DNA of 64,000 bases from the NCBI RefSeq assembly GCF_900114035.1, contig NZ_FORP01000023.1, positions 47,590 through 111,589 on the forward strand, in the 5' to 3' direction. This DNA is from Amycolatopsis sacchari. GTDB taxonomy: Bacteria > Actinomycetota > Actinomycetes > Mycobacteriales > Pseudonocardiaceae. The position numbers and the translations under genes were made by a program. The notes below the pieces were generated by a model, which did not search any database, was not told the origin of the DNA, and saw only the letters and a program-made list of their open reading frames with translations. Below, in pieces: positions 8,880-16,732 of the stretch (positions are counted from its first letter, which is position 1; every line of letters starts with the position of its first letter).

Positions 8880-9053
8880 TCAGGGGTGGTTGACGGCGTG
8901 CGGGTTGATCGCGGTGGTGTGGTCGTAGCCGAGGACCTTCCGGTCGTGGGCCATGCCCTCAGGGCAGGTGGCCAGGTGCCACCAGGAGCCATCGGGCAGC
9001 ACGCGGTCGACGAAGCAGCGGCGGCCGCAGAAGCGGCAGTAGGCACCGGCCAT
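8880..9053 (-). CDS. Small zinc-ribbon-like protein (57 residues)
   Basis: A short gene reading M-A-G-A-Y, then CRFCGRRC, WWHLATC, and ending NPHAVNHP. Three or four Cys and two or three His suggest a single zinc site. It overlaps the stop of the HNH nuclease gene upstream by one base (TGATG) and lies within the leftward operon, which is good evidence that it is translated. Function unknown. Confidence 0.7.
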   Translation of the reverse strand: MAGAYCRFCGRRCFVDRVLPDGSWWHLATCPEGMAHDRKVLGYDHTTAINPHAVNHP

Positions 9054-9724
9054 CACCGCTCACCTCCGTCCGGGCAGTGCGCGAGCACGGCGGCGAGGGC
9101 GTCGTGCTCGGCCTGGTCAACGGTGAGCTGGTAGCGGGTTTTGACCTCGATCCAGTGGGCGACGTAGCCGCAGCGGTCCCGCTCCGGCAACCACTTCGCC
9201 GGGTCCTGGTCACCTTTGGCACGGTTGGCGTGCGCGGTCACCACGACCAGCACGGCCGGGTCGTTGGCGTAGTGCTCGCGCTGGGCGCGGCTCCAGCCGC
9301 GGGCCCCGGAACGGGCGACCTCGGCCAACGGGACGAGGTGGTCGATATCGAGCTTGCCCGGGTCGGTGACGGTGACCCCGTCGTAGGGGCTGACCCAGGT
9401 GCCGGAGACCGGGTGGCAGCGGGCATCGGTGCGCACGTCACGGCCCTGGGCGATCAGGGCGTCCTCGCGGGCGTCGCAGGCGCCGTGGGTGGTGTCCCAG
9501 TGCGGCCAGTCGTCGCGGTCGTAGTGCGCGCCGGTGTCCTCCGGCTTGACCGCCAGCGCCGCCAGCTCACCCCGCGCGGCGCCGACGTTGCCGGATGGTG
9601 CGGAGGGCGAGGCGGGGTGGGTGGCGCTGGCGGCCTCGGCCAGGGGGCGGCACGCTGCGGTGGAGGCCAGCGTGGCGGCGAGCAGGATGGTGATGGCGGG
9701 AGCGGCGGTGGTGTGCCGGTGCAT
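9053..9724 (-). CDS. Secreted or lipid-anchored HNH nuclease (GmrSD C-terminal/DUF1524-like)
   Basis: A protein of 223 residues. The N-terminus is a lipoprotein signal ending in a lipobox-like STAAC near residue 25. The nuclease core is clear: LDIDHLVPLAEVARSGA, then NDPAVLVVV, HANRAKGDQDPAKWLPE, with conserved Cys pairs. Homologues are exported HNH/DUF1524 proteins common in actinobacterial mobile elements. An extracellular nuclease on a conjugative element could act on DNA at the hyphal surface or in competition; that is inference. It is the first gene after the transfer gene, separated from it by the GYGCTACA repeat array. Confidence 0.85.
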   Translation of the reverse strand: MHRHTTAAPAITILLAATLASTAACRPLAEAASATHPASPSAPSGNVGAARGELAALAVKPEDTGAHYDRDDWPHWDTTHGACDAREDALIAQGRDVRTDARCHPVSGTWVSPYDGVTVTDPGKLDIDHLVPLAEVARSGARGWSRAQREHYANDPAVLVVVTAHANRAKGDQDPAKWLPERDRCGYVAHWIEVKTRYQLTVDQAEHDALAAVLAHCPDGGER

Positions 9725-9854
9725 CAGGCGGGCTCCGTTCGTTACTCTTCGTGTCTATTTCGCGGGTGTGGTGTGCTGGGGTCAGCACCCGGCCCGGGTG
9801 GGGCGAGGGCGCGGTTTTCGGGGATGTGGGGGTCTGCGGCAGGGCGGTGCTGTG

Positions 9855-9947
9855 GTGCTACACCGCTGGTCGGGGCGGGTGCAGGGTGCTAGCGGTAGGT
9901 GCTACATGTAGCGGCTGGGGGCGCTACAGACCTCGGCGAGCGCTACA
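9855..9947 (+). repeat. GYGCTACA repeat array; candidate clt/TraB recognition sequence
   Basis: Five copies of an 8-bp word GYGCTACA or a close variant lie at 9855, 9886 (GTGCTAGC), 9899, 9921 and 9940. The third sits in a 12-bp palindrome, GCTACATGTAGC (9901-9912). The array lies just beyond the 3' end of the FtsK-type transfer gene. In Streptomyces plasmids TraB translocases bind short direct repeats (clt/TRS) placed next to tra. The match here is positional, not by sequence. Confidence 0.55.
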
Positions 9948-9968
9948 CCCGTCCCCGGTTACGGTCTG

Positions 9969-12233
9969 TTATTTCTGGTGGGTTGTCTGGGCCTTGCGGA
10001 GGTCGGCCAGGCGGTAGCCGCGGCGGTTGCGGCGCGTCCCGTCCACGTCGGTCATGGCGACCTGCTTGGGGGTGACGCCGTAGGGCTTGAGCGCGGCGGC
10101 CAAGGTGTCGGGGGTGTAGTCGGCGTACTCGGGCCGGACCTCGGCGAGTCGGGCGATGAGCGTGTCCGACCACAGCCGGTCCTCGCCGTCGGCGAACACG
10201 CTGATCGCGTCCTCGATGGCGCTGCCGCGGATCAGGGTGGCGTCGATGTCCTGCCCGGCGGCGTAGCCGGTGATGTTGCCGACCTCCTGCCGCATGGCGC
10301 GGGCGCGGGCGACGATCTTCTTGGCGCCGGGCTTGTCGGTGTAGACGCCGCGCACGATCCGCGCGTCGGAGCCCTCACCCCGCAGGTAGCCGATGCCCTT
10401 GTCGTTCCAGGCGAAGGTGGTCGCGCGGATGCCTGCCTGGTAGGAGCTGGTGCCCAGCACCATGTCGTTTTCGACCTGGCCCATGACCTTGAGGCAGAAG
10501 CGGAACGAGGCGTTGGCGCTGATCCCGGTCGGGATCGACTTGGAGTCCGGGCGCTGGGTGGCCAGGAACAGCATGATCCCGGTGGCGGGGCCACGCTTGA
10601 CCAGGTCGGTGCAGATGTCCTCCAGTTCGGCGCCGTGCTTGGGGTGCTCAAACCACACCTGGCACTCGTCGACGCCGATCACGATCGGCTTCAAGCCCAG
10701 CTTGGGGTTGTCGACCAGGTGCGGCTCGACGCGGGAATCGGGGCAGACGTCGTCGGGCAGCTCCCGCAGCACCTTCGTGCGCCGGCGCATCTCCTCCCGC
10801 ACCTCCCGCATGGCGACCACGGCGGACTCGATCTGGTCGGCGTCGTCGCCGACGCCGTAGCGGTGCGCCACGGGCTCGAATGGGGACAGGTCGCCGGTGC
10901 CCTTGAGGTCGTAGACGTGCAGCTCCGAGCGGGGGTCCAGGGCAGCGATGAGCAGGATTTCCCGCACGGTGACGGTCTTGCCCATGCGCGGGATGGCGCC
11001 GATGACCCCCGAGACGTACATGAGGGTCTGCTCAACCCAGCGGCCACGCTGGTCGGTGCCAAACGGTTGGGGCTTGAACAGGTCCACCCGCCCGGCCTTG
11101 GCCAGCGGCCACGGGGCCTGCTTGGCGCTGGACATGTCACGGTTGCCGACCCACAACACCAGGCGCCCCTCATGCACCGCCGGGTCCGCCTCCGGCCACA
11201 CACAGCCGAGCTGGCGACGCAGCCCCGAGGCGAGCTTCGGGCGCCGCTCGATCACGTCGGCCGCGGTCACCCCCAACGGCAGGTCGATGTCGGCCCGCCA
11301 CCCCGGGCCTTCCCGATGGATCGGCGACGGGAACCCGATGGCGTTCGGGTTCTTAGCCAGCTTCTTGTTGAGCTCTCCGATGCCCAGCGCGCCCAGCGCG
11401 TCCACGATCGCGTCGCTGGTCAGCTTCGGCGCCTTCGCCAGGTCCACGGCACGCCCGGTCACCGGCTTGTCCGCCGGGGCGCCCCACCAGCCGAGCACGA
11501 CCATCGCGCCGATGAGCAGGGTCCAGTTCCAGAACGCGGGCAGGCAGGCCAGGCACACGTACACGACCGCGGCCAGCGCCAGCAGCCCCAGCCACACCGG
11601 CAGCAGCCGCTTGCGCACGGTCTCGTTGCGGACCTGGCGCAGCTTCATGTACTCGTTCACGTCGGCGCGGTCGCGGGCGGCCAGCCGTACCGGCTTGGAC
11701 TCCGCGTCATAGACCCACGCGTGCAGCCGCCCCGCCAGACGCCGGGCCGCGCCGAACGACCGCAGGAACGCCTTGAGCAGGTACAGCGGAAAACGCAACG
11801 CGTGGAACGCGCTGACGTGTAGCGCGTACTGCACCAGGAACCGCACGCGCGAGCGGAATTCCTCCCACGAGGTCAGCCACTGAGCGACCAACGGCCGGGC
11901 GGTTGCCTCCCCGGCCGCCTCCCACCACGACCGCCGCACCTCCGGCGGATCGACCGGCACCGGCGGGCGGGCGGGCTCGTCGTCCACGATCTCGGCGTCG
12001 AGCACCTCGCTCGGCGCCACTTCGCGGCGGTCCTGGACGGGAATCTCGTCCGGGGTGGCGGCCGAGTCGGGGCGGGGCGTGAACGGCAGCACCCGGCCGT
12101 TCACGTCGTCGTTCGGCTCGGGGTTCACGGGGGTGTCGGGGGTGGTGTTCACCGGGTCGTGCTCGGGGGTGTTCATGGTCTCCCTGCTGTCGGGTTCACG
12201 GTCACGGTCGGGGTGGTCGGCGGGAACGCTCAT
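9969..12233 (-). CDS. FtsK/SpoIIIE-type DNA translocase (TraB/TraSA-like)
   Basis: A protein of 754 residues, the single conjugation motor of AICEs, pumping double-stranded DNA between mycelial compartments. An acidic/Pro-rich N-terminus is followed by two membrane segments near residues 215-255 (LLALAAVVYVCLACLP, LLIGAMVVLGWW). The motor has Walker A GAIPRMGKT near 410-420 and Walker B PIVIGVDECQ near 515-525. The C-terminal 90 residues form a winged-helix domain of the gamma type that could read the nearby repeat array. The stop of the SpdB-like gene overlaps its ATG. An alternative start at MNTPEHDP (about 20 residues in) cannot be excluded. Confidence 0.92.
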   Translation of the reverse strand: MSVPADHPDRDREPDSRETMNTPEHDPVNTTPDTPVNPEPNDDVNGRVLPFTPRPDSAATPDEIPVQDRREVAPSEVLDAEIVDDEPARPPVPVDPPEVRRSWWEAAGEATARPLVAQWLTSWEEFRSRVRFLVQYALHVSAFHALRFPLYLLKAFLRSFGAARRLAGRLHAWVYDAESKPVRLAARDRADVNEYMKLRQVRNETVRKRLLPVWLGLLALAAVVYVCLACLPAFWNWTLLIGAMVVLGWWGAPADKPVTGRAVDLAKAPKLTSDAIVDALGALGIGELNKKLAKNPNAIGFPSPIHREGPGWRADIDLPLGVTAADVIERRPKLASGLRRQLGCVWPEADPAVHEGRLVLWVGNRDMSSAKQAPWPLAKAGRVDLFKPQPFGTDQRGRWVEQTLMYVSGVIGAIPRMGKTVTVREILLIAALDPRSELHVYDLKGTGDLSPFEPVAHRYGVGDDADQIESAVVAMREVREEMRRRTKVLRELPDDVCPDSRVEPHLVDNPKLGLKPIVIGVDECQVWFEHPKHGAELEDICTDLVKRGPATGIMLFLATQRPDSKSIPTGISANASFRFCLKVMGQVENDMVLGTSSYQAGIRATTFAWNDKGIGYLRGEGSDARIVRGVYTDKPGAKKIVARARAMRQEVGNITGYAAGQDIDATLIRGSAIEDAISVFADGEDRLWSDTLIARLAEVRPEYADYTPDTLAAALKPYGVTPKQVAMTDVDGTRRNRRGYRLADLRKAQTTHQK

Positions 12234-13171
12234 CAGGCGGCCTCCTCACGCTCGGCGGGTACGGGCTCGGGGTGGCTCGGGACAGTGGCGGGGGTCGGGG
12301 TCAGCTCGTCGCGCAGGGCGTCGGCGACGTTCTTGCTCGTGCCGCGGGACACGTCGGGCACAACCGACCGCACCCAGGCCGGGGTGATCTCGACACCTGG
12401 CGCCCACGCCGTACGCGCCTCGGCCAGGTAGTCGGCCAATAACTTCCGGCGCGGCTTCGCCGCCGCCCGGCTCGGGTTCCGCCGCTCCGAGCGCCGGGTC
12501 GCCGGGACCGACTCTCTCGCGCGCTCCCGCTCGGGTGCGGGGGCGTTCTGCTGAACGGGCTGCGGGGCGGCCTCGGCGGTGGCGTCGGCAGGCGCCGGGG
12601 TGTGTCCGGTGAACGCGGGGGAGGCGGCGCGGGTGACGGCTTCGGTGAGCCGGTCCCGCAGCACGGGGGCGGTCTCGGCGGCCAGGAACACCAGCACCGG
12701 CGGCACGGAGTGCAGCACGATCCCGGCCAGGTCCAGGTGGGTCCAGGACTGCCAGGTGTTCATCACGTAGGTCGCCAGGAAGGCGAACCACTTGGTGCGG
12801 TGCGCCCACGCCATCCCGTCGAGGACCTGGTAGCGGGCGGTGATCTGCTCGGCGCGCAGCACCGCCACGAGCACGAGCGAGACCATCGGGTCCAGCAGCC
12901 ATGCGGCCAGCCAGGGCAGCGACCACGCCGGGGCACCGGCGGCGGCGAAGCCCTGGACGTTGACCATCGTGAACGCCAGCCCGAGGAAGATGCCCACCCA
13001 TACCAGGGTGTCCACAAAGGTGCGGACCTTCTCCACCCGCAGCGCGACCACGTCGGGGTGGTTGGACAGCGCCCGTACCTGCGCGGCCGCGGCCGCGTCC
13101 TGCGCGAGCTTGTCCGCGGTGGACAGCGGCACGTGACGAGCATCCTGAGGCGCAGCAACGGTGTTGGTCAT
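12233..13171 (-). CDS. DUF2637/SpdB-like membrane protein
   Basis: A protein of 312 residues. Residues 45-175 hold about four membrane segments (FVDTLVWVGIFLGLAFTMVNVQGFA, LPWLAAWLLDPMVSLVLVAV, and others), as in DUF2637 proteins of AICEs. The C-terminal half is basic and Pro/Ala-rich, with RRSERRNPSRAAAKPRRK, and ends in a short domain that may bind DNA. SpdB proteins assist intramycelial spread of the element. The start at 13171 overlaps the lipoprotein stop. Confidence 0.82.
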   Translation of the reverse strand: MTNTVAAPQDARHVPLSTADKLAQDAAAAAQVRALSNHPDVVALRVEKVRTFVDTLVWVGIFLGLAFTMVNVQGFAAAGAPAWSLPWLAAWLLDPMVSLVLVAVLRAEQITARYQVLDGMAWAHRTKWFAFLATYVMNTWQSWTHLDLAGIVLHSVPPVLVFLAAETAPVLRDRLTEAVTRAASPAFTGHTPAPADATAEAAPQPVQQNAPAPERERARESVPATRRSERRNPSRAAAKPRRKLLADYLAEARTAWAPGVEITPAWVRSVVPDVSRGTSKNVADALRDELTPTPATVPSHPEPVPAEREEAA

Positions 13172-13632
13172 CAGAGGGTCCCCCACTTCAACGGCGGGCA
13201 CTGGGCGGCGAACCGGCGGGCTTCGGCGCGGTCGGCGGTCTGCCACTCCCCACACGGCGAGTCGAGATCCCCGCCGCCGTAGGGCAGACGCTTCTGCATC
13301 TCCTGGGACAGCTCGGGGTGCTCGTCGGAGGGCAGCGGCAGGTGCTGCCCGGCCGGGCAGGGCTGCCCGTCCCGCAACTGGCGCGCGGTGGCCGCGGAGA
13401 CGGCGACGCGGTAGCGGTCCCCGCTCGGGGTGGTGCACTCGGCGTAGTGCGTGCCCTGGCCGCGCTGGCCGCTGTAGGCGCTACCGGTGACCACGGCCCC
13501 CGCCGACGCGGTGCGGGCGGGTGTCGAGTGGCCGGGGCTGCCGGGGTCGTGGCAGCCGGTCACGGCGACCGCGGCGACGGTGAGCAGTGCGGCCAGGGCC
13601 ACGCTCTGGCCGGTTGTCCTGGTGTTCGTCAC
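13171..13632 (-). CDS. Small lipoprotein
   Basis: A protein of 153 residues starting at a GTG that overlaps the upstream stop. It has a signal peptide with lipobox AVTGC (Cys near residue 28), then a low-complexity Ser/Thr/Ala stretch and a compact domain with two Cys (YAECTTPSGDRYRVAV, LDSPCGEWQ). It is exported and membrane-anchored. Related unnamed lipoproteins occur in AICE transfer operons; the role is unknown. Confidence 0.7.
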   Translation of the reverse strand: MTNTRTTGQSVALAALLTVAAVAVTGCHDPGSPGHSTPARTASAGAVVTGSAYSGQRGQGTHYAECTTPSGDRYRVAVSAATARQLRDGQPCPAGQHLPLPSDEHPELSQEMQKRLPYGGGDLDSPCGEWQTADRAEARRFAAQCPPLKWGTL

Positions 13633-13928
13633 TGGTCGTCCTCCCCGTGGTCGGCCCGCCGGAGGGCGGGGCGGTAGGAGCAGTCGAGGCAGTCGCAGTC
13701 CGGGCATGCGCAGGACGGGCCGCCGTTGCACTCGCAGGCCGCGCCGTCGAGCAGGGCGGTCAGGCAGGCGCCGAGGCAGGCGAAGACCTGTGAGCCGGTG
13801 TGCGAGCGGCCCACCGGGACGTGCGCCACACGGGAGTGCAGGTAGTTGCGGTTGCAGGTCACGCACGCCAGCCCGTCGGCCTGCAAGGGCGAGAGTCCGG
13901 TGTAGACGGTTTCGGGGTTGCGGGTCAT
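13629..13928 (-). CDS. Cysteine-rich small protein
   Basis: A protein of 99 residues, MTRNPETVYTGLSPLQADGL, with about twelve Cys: CVTC, FACLGAC, ACECNGGPSCACPDCDCLDC. The pattern suggests one or more structural zinc sites. The ATG at 13928 overlaps the preceding Spd-like gene's stop and its own stop overlaps the lipoprotein GTG, so it is embedded in the operon. No known function. Confidence 0.7.
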   Translation of the reverse strand: MTRNPETVYTGLSPLQADGLACVTCNRNYLHSRVAHVPVGRSHTGSQVFACLGACLTALLDGAACECNGGPSCACPDCDCLDCSYRPALRRADHGEDDQ

Positions 13929-14245
13929 CAGTACCGGCCTCCTCGGGTGGTGGTGACGATCTCGGTGACGGCGAGCAGCCGCGCCACGGCGGCCCCGGCG
14001 AACAGGGCCGGGACGATGAGCACGATCAGCAGGGCGGTGGTGTTGCGCCACCACGCGATCACCGCCCACTGGATGCCGACGATCAGCGCGGCGGTGAGCA
14101 GGGTGCGCACCGCGTTGCCGGTCATCCGGGTCACCTCCCGCACCCCCTGCCGGGCCTTCAAGGCGGACTTGCGGCCCGAGCGCCAGGTGGCGAACAGCCC
14201 GACCAGCGCCAGCCCACCCAGGGCGTAGAGCACGGTGTGGTTCAT
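13928..14245 (-). CDS. Small Spd-like membrane protein
   Basis: A protein of 105 residues with three predicted membrane segments (VLYALGGLALVGLFA; LLTAALIVGIQWAVIAWW; ALLIVLIVPALFAGAAVARLL) separated by a basic loop. Small multi-pass proteins in this position of AICE operons are taken to assist plasmid spread. It overlaps both neighbours by four bases or fewer. Confidence 0.65.
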   Translation of the reverse strand: MNHTVLYALGGLALVGLFATWRSGRKSALKARQGVREVTRMTGNAVRTLLTAALIVGIQWAVIAWWRNTTALLIVLIVPALFAGAAVARLLAVTEIVTTTRGGRY

Positions 14246-14808
14246 CAGGCCACCCCCTTCCGGGAGGTCCAGGAACCGTCCACAGCGGAGGGTCGGCGCA
14301 GCGGGATCACGTTGTCCGGCACCGCGTCCAGCGCGGCGTGTTCGTCGGCGGTCAGGGTCGGGGTGCCGGACAGGTAGTCGTGCAGGTAGTCATCCGGCGG
14401 CAGCCCCAGGCTGTAGCGGCAGGCCTCGCAGGTGCGGTGCGCCCTGGGCAACTCGGCCCACCCGGTCTCGCCGCACTGACGGCAGGTACGGCGCGCCGTC
14501 ATCGCCTTGTCCAGCGCGGCGGCGCGGCCGGGGGTCATCGGCCGCACCGGCTTGGCGCGCTCGATCAGGAACAGCTCGGCGTAGACCTTCTTCCCGGCCT
14601 TGCGGCAGCGGAAGTACAGCACCGCCGCCGGGTCCTGCCCACCCGGCCGCAACCCCATTGCCCGCAACTGCCGGCGGGTGGCCAGCTTGTCCCGCGGCCC
14701 AATCCCCCAGGACAGCAACGGCGTCCCATCGAGCAGGCCGCGGGTGAACTCCGGGCGGTCCGACCACGGCACCTCCCGCAGGTCCCACGGGTACTGGCGG
14801 GCACTCAT
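14245..14808 (-). CDS. RRQRL-motif zinc-binding protein
   Basis: A protein of 187 residues. The N-terminal half has the family motif ATRRQLRAMGLRPGGQ. The C-terminal half has a four-Cys zinc ribbon CRQCGETGWAELPRAHRTCEAC. Proteins of this description occur in actinobacterial integrative elements beside SsgA and DUF2637 genes. No activity is known. The start overlaps the SsgA-family stop by four bases. Confidence 0.75.
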   Translation of the reverse strand: MSARQYPWDLREVPWSDRPEFTRGLLDGTPLLSWGIGPRDKLATRRQLRAMGLRPGGQDPAAVLYFRCRKAGKKVYAELFLIERAKPVRPMTPGRAAALDKAMTARRTCRQCGETGWAELPRAHRTCEACRYSLGLPPDDYLHDYLSGTPTLTADEHAALDAVPDNVIPLRRPSAVDGSWTSRKGVA

Positions 14809-15242
14809 GCGGCCTCACCGCCGAGCACCGCGAACTCCCGGTTCCAGTCGATGAACTCCGATTCCGTGCCGGGCGGGACCAGGGCTTCGGTCTGGCCCAG
14901 AGCGGCGGTGAGGTCGCTGCGGCGGAAGGCGAAGGCCGCGACCCCCGAGGGCGAGGACACCGTCAGCCACACCCGCCACGGCAGGGTGGCGTCCGGGCCG
15001 AGGAACACATCCCCCTCGCCCACACCATCGCCGTAATCGGCCAGCCCCTCGGCCAGCAGGTCCCGCGCGAAGGTCCAGCGCACCCACTGCTCGGCGCCGG
15101 TCGCGAAGTCCAGCACCACCGCGAACGGATCGGCCACGCTGTAGCGGAACTTCACCGGCACCGGCCGCAGCACGACCACCGCACCGCGGGAGTCCTCCCA
15201 TTCGGCCGTCAGTGGCAGGTTCAGGCTCGTCGGCAGCATCAC
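14805..15242 (-). CDS. SsgA-family sporulation/cell-division regulator
   Basis: A protein of 145 residues covering the whole SsgA-like fold. Family landmarks are FRYSVADPFAVVLDF, VRWTFARDLLAEGL, GDVFLGPD, SSPSGVAAFAFRRSDL and LVPPGTES. SsgA-like proteins in filamentous actinomycetes control septum placement through FtsZ recruitment. Finding one inside a transfer operon suggests that the element can influence host septation, perhaps to aid spread along hyphae; this link is inference. Confidence 0.85.
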   Translation of the reverse strand: MMLPTSLNLPLTAEWEDSRGAVVVLRPVPVKFRYSVADPFAVVLDFATGAEQWVRWTFARDLLAEGLADYGDGVGEGDVFLGPDATLPWRVWLTVSSPSGVAAFAFRRSDLTAALGQTEALVPPGTESEFIDWNREFAVLGGEAA

Positions 15243-15463
15243 CGGCCACCCCCGGCCACGGCCTCGACGGTCTCCCGCACGATCTCCACCGCCGCCTCGC
15301 GGGCGGTGTCGGCCGCCTCGATCAGCCCGGCCTCGCCCAGCGCCTCGGCCATCCGCAGCAGCCAGCGGGTGCGGTCCTCGCTCGGCGCCGCGGCCGAGGG
15401 GCGCTGGCCCATCAGCTCCAGCACCGGCGCAAACAGCGTCGGCTCGGTGGTCGTGCCTACCAT
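15239..15463 (-). CDS. Small helical protein, unknown function
   Basis: A protein of 74 residues, Ala/Glu-rich and probably all-helical (LLRMAEALGEAGLIEAADTAREAAVEIV). The ATG at 15463 has a strong ribosome site (AAGGGAAGGAC). A longer reading from a GTG at 15577 overlaps the upstream stop, but its extra 38 residues look non-coding. It overlaps the SsgA-like gene by four bases. Confidence 0.55.
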   Translation of the reverse strand: MVGTTTEPTLFAPVLELMGQRPSAAAPSEDRTRWLLRMAEALGEAGLIEAADTAREAAVEIVRETVEAVAGGGR

Positions 15464-15573
15464 GACAGTCCTTCCCTTCGGGTCGTTTCGTGGCTGGTTG
15501 GGGAGTCCCGGCGCGGCGAGCGCGTTCTTGGCGGAGTGGGCCGCCGCGCCGGGGTCAGCGAGCAGCAAGCGGG

Positions 15574-15768
15574 TCACCGGCGACCACCGCCGATCACCGG
15601 AACCGGCGCCGTTGCGGGCCAGCTCACCCGCAGCTGGTCGGTCAGGATGGTCACCCGGTCCGCGGTGTGGGTCAGCTTCGTCACCGGGGCAGGCAGCCCG
15701 TCGTGCAGCACCACCCAGTCCCCGACTCGCAGGTCACCGGCGGGCTTGTTCGTCAACGTCAACGACAT
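15574..15768 (-). CDS. Small beta-rich protein, unknown function
   Basis: A protein of 64 residues, MSLTLTNKPAGDLRVGDWVVLHDG, with a beta-strand pattern reminiscent of small SH3-like or Hint-type barrels (AGDLRVGDWV). A GGAAAGGAAATC ribosome site precedes it. It is common in AICE operons as an unnamed ORF. No function assigned. Confidence 0.55.
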   Translation of the reverse strand: MSLTLTNKPAGDLRVGDWVVLHDGLPAPVTKLTHTADRVTILTDQLRVSWPATAPVPVIGGGRR

Positions 15769-15796
15769 CGCAGATTTCCTTTCCAGACGGTTGGGT

Positions 15797-16264
15797 TCAG
15801 GCCAGAACGGACAGGACCAGGGCCACGGCCAGGGCGCCGGTGCCGAGGATGAGCAGGTTCACCGCGTGCTTGACCCGGGTGTGCTTGTCCACCGCGAGCT
15901 GCCCGAGCAGGCACACGTCCTCCGCGACGGACGCGGCGGCGTAGCTGCCCACCTCCAACAGCACCTGCGGGCCGTGCAGCGTGGCGTCCAGCCACGTGCC
16001 CGGCGTGGGGAACTGCGAGAGCTTCGGCCGGATCGTGGCCAGCAACACCAGCACCGCCCCGAAGATCGGCAGGGCCGACAGCCACAGCGCCGCGAGCGCC
16101 GGAACCGGCATCCCGGTCTTGGCCAGCGCCACCACCCCGGCCAGGGCCACCCCGACCACCGACAGCAACGTCGTCGCCTTGGTATCCGCCCGGCGCAGCT
16201 CATCCCGTACCTGCTCGTGCGCCCGCAACACCACCGGCGGCGCGTCCATCCCGAACGCCTCCAT
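15797..16264 (-). CDS. PycTM-like (DUF5706) membrane protein
   Basis: A protein of 155 residues. It has the DUF5706 layout: a short N-terminal helix, then HEQVRDELRRADTKATTLLSVVGVALAGVVAL (membrane segment 1), a second hairpin (LAALWLSALPIFGAVLVLLA), a cytoplasmic helix, and a last membrane segment near the C-terminus. Annotated relatives are called Pycsar effector-like: in Pycsar defence, membrane proteins of this family are opened by cCMP or cUMP made by a paired cyclase. No pyrimidine cyclase gene is adjacent, so immunity is not demonstrated. It could instead act in entry exclusion for the element. Confidence 0.65.
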   Translation of the reverse strand: MEAFGMDAPPVVLRAHEQVRDELRRADTKATTLLSVVGVALAGVVALAKTGMPVPALAALWLSALPIFGAVLVLLATIRPKLSQFPTPGTWLDATLHGPQVLLEVGSYAAASVAEDVCLLGQLAVDKHTRVKHAVNLLILGTGALAVALVLSVLA

Positions 16265-16608
16265 CACGCCGCCTCCCCCTCCGCTGCCTCGCCCAGCTCG
16301 GCGAGATCGGCCAGGTCCAGCCGCGTCGGCAGCGACCGCAACACCGACCGCTCCACCCGGCGCCGCGAGCGGCCCGCCCGCTGCGGGTCGATAAACCGCG
16401 GCACCCGCACCGCTGCCACCTGCTCGGCGGCTTCCAGCTCGGCGTCCAACTCGTCCAGCAACGCCGACAGCTCGGCCAGCTCGGCCAACTCGACAGCATC
16501 CGCGCGCCGGGCCGCCTCGCCCTGAACCGCGAAAACCTCGTCGTAGTCGGCATCCAGCTCCCCAAACAGGGCCTCCGCCTGCCGACGACTCATGTGTGCG
16601 GACCTCAT
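16264..16608 (-). CDS. Coiled-coil protein, first gene of the AICE core operon
   Basis: A protein of 114 residues (or 109 from the inner ATG, MSRRQAEALF). It is strongly acidic with Ala/Glu/Leu heptads (AELAELSALLDELDAELEAAEQVAAV), then a basic segment. Its stop overlaps the PycTM-like ATG by one base, so the two are made together. It is the promoter-proximal gene of the leftward operon, opposite the KorSA-like repressor. Function unknown. Confidence 0.6.
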   Translation of the reverse strand: MRSAHMSRRQAEALFGELDADYDEVFAVQGEAARRADAVELAELAELSALLDELDAELEAAEQVAAVRVPRFIDPQRAGRSRRRVERSVLRSLPTRLDLADLAELGEAAEGEAA

Positions 16609-16635
16609 CGGTCTCCCCTTCGTAGTTGGTTTTCC

Positions 16636-16715
16636 TGACCAATGCCGACCATAGTCAGCCTTGGTCGTCCTGTCGCTAGTCCGTCCGAGTGAAAGCTTGG
16701 TCAGCCCTGGTCAGC
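16636..16715. promoter_or_regulatory. Divergent operator region with TGGTCA repeats (KorSA-type)
   Basis: Between the leftward core operon and the rightward GntR gene lie several copies of TGGTCA or its complement: TGACCA at 16636, GACCA near 16646, TTGGTCG near 16660, and two direct TGGTCAGC units exactly 10 bp apart at 16698 and 16708. Helical phasing and position make this the likely binding site of the adjacent repressor. Confidence 0.65.
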
Positions 16716-16732
16716 TAGCTATGCTCGTGACC

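Noticed and set aside
9978..11822. 614-codon open frame on the plus strand
   Set aside because: Antisense of the FtsK-type translocase; no domain, and codon-position bias supports the minus strand.
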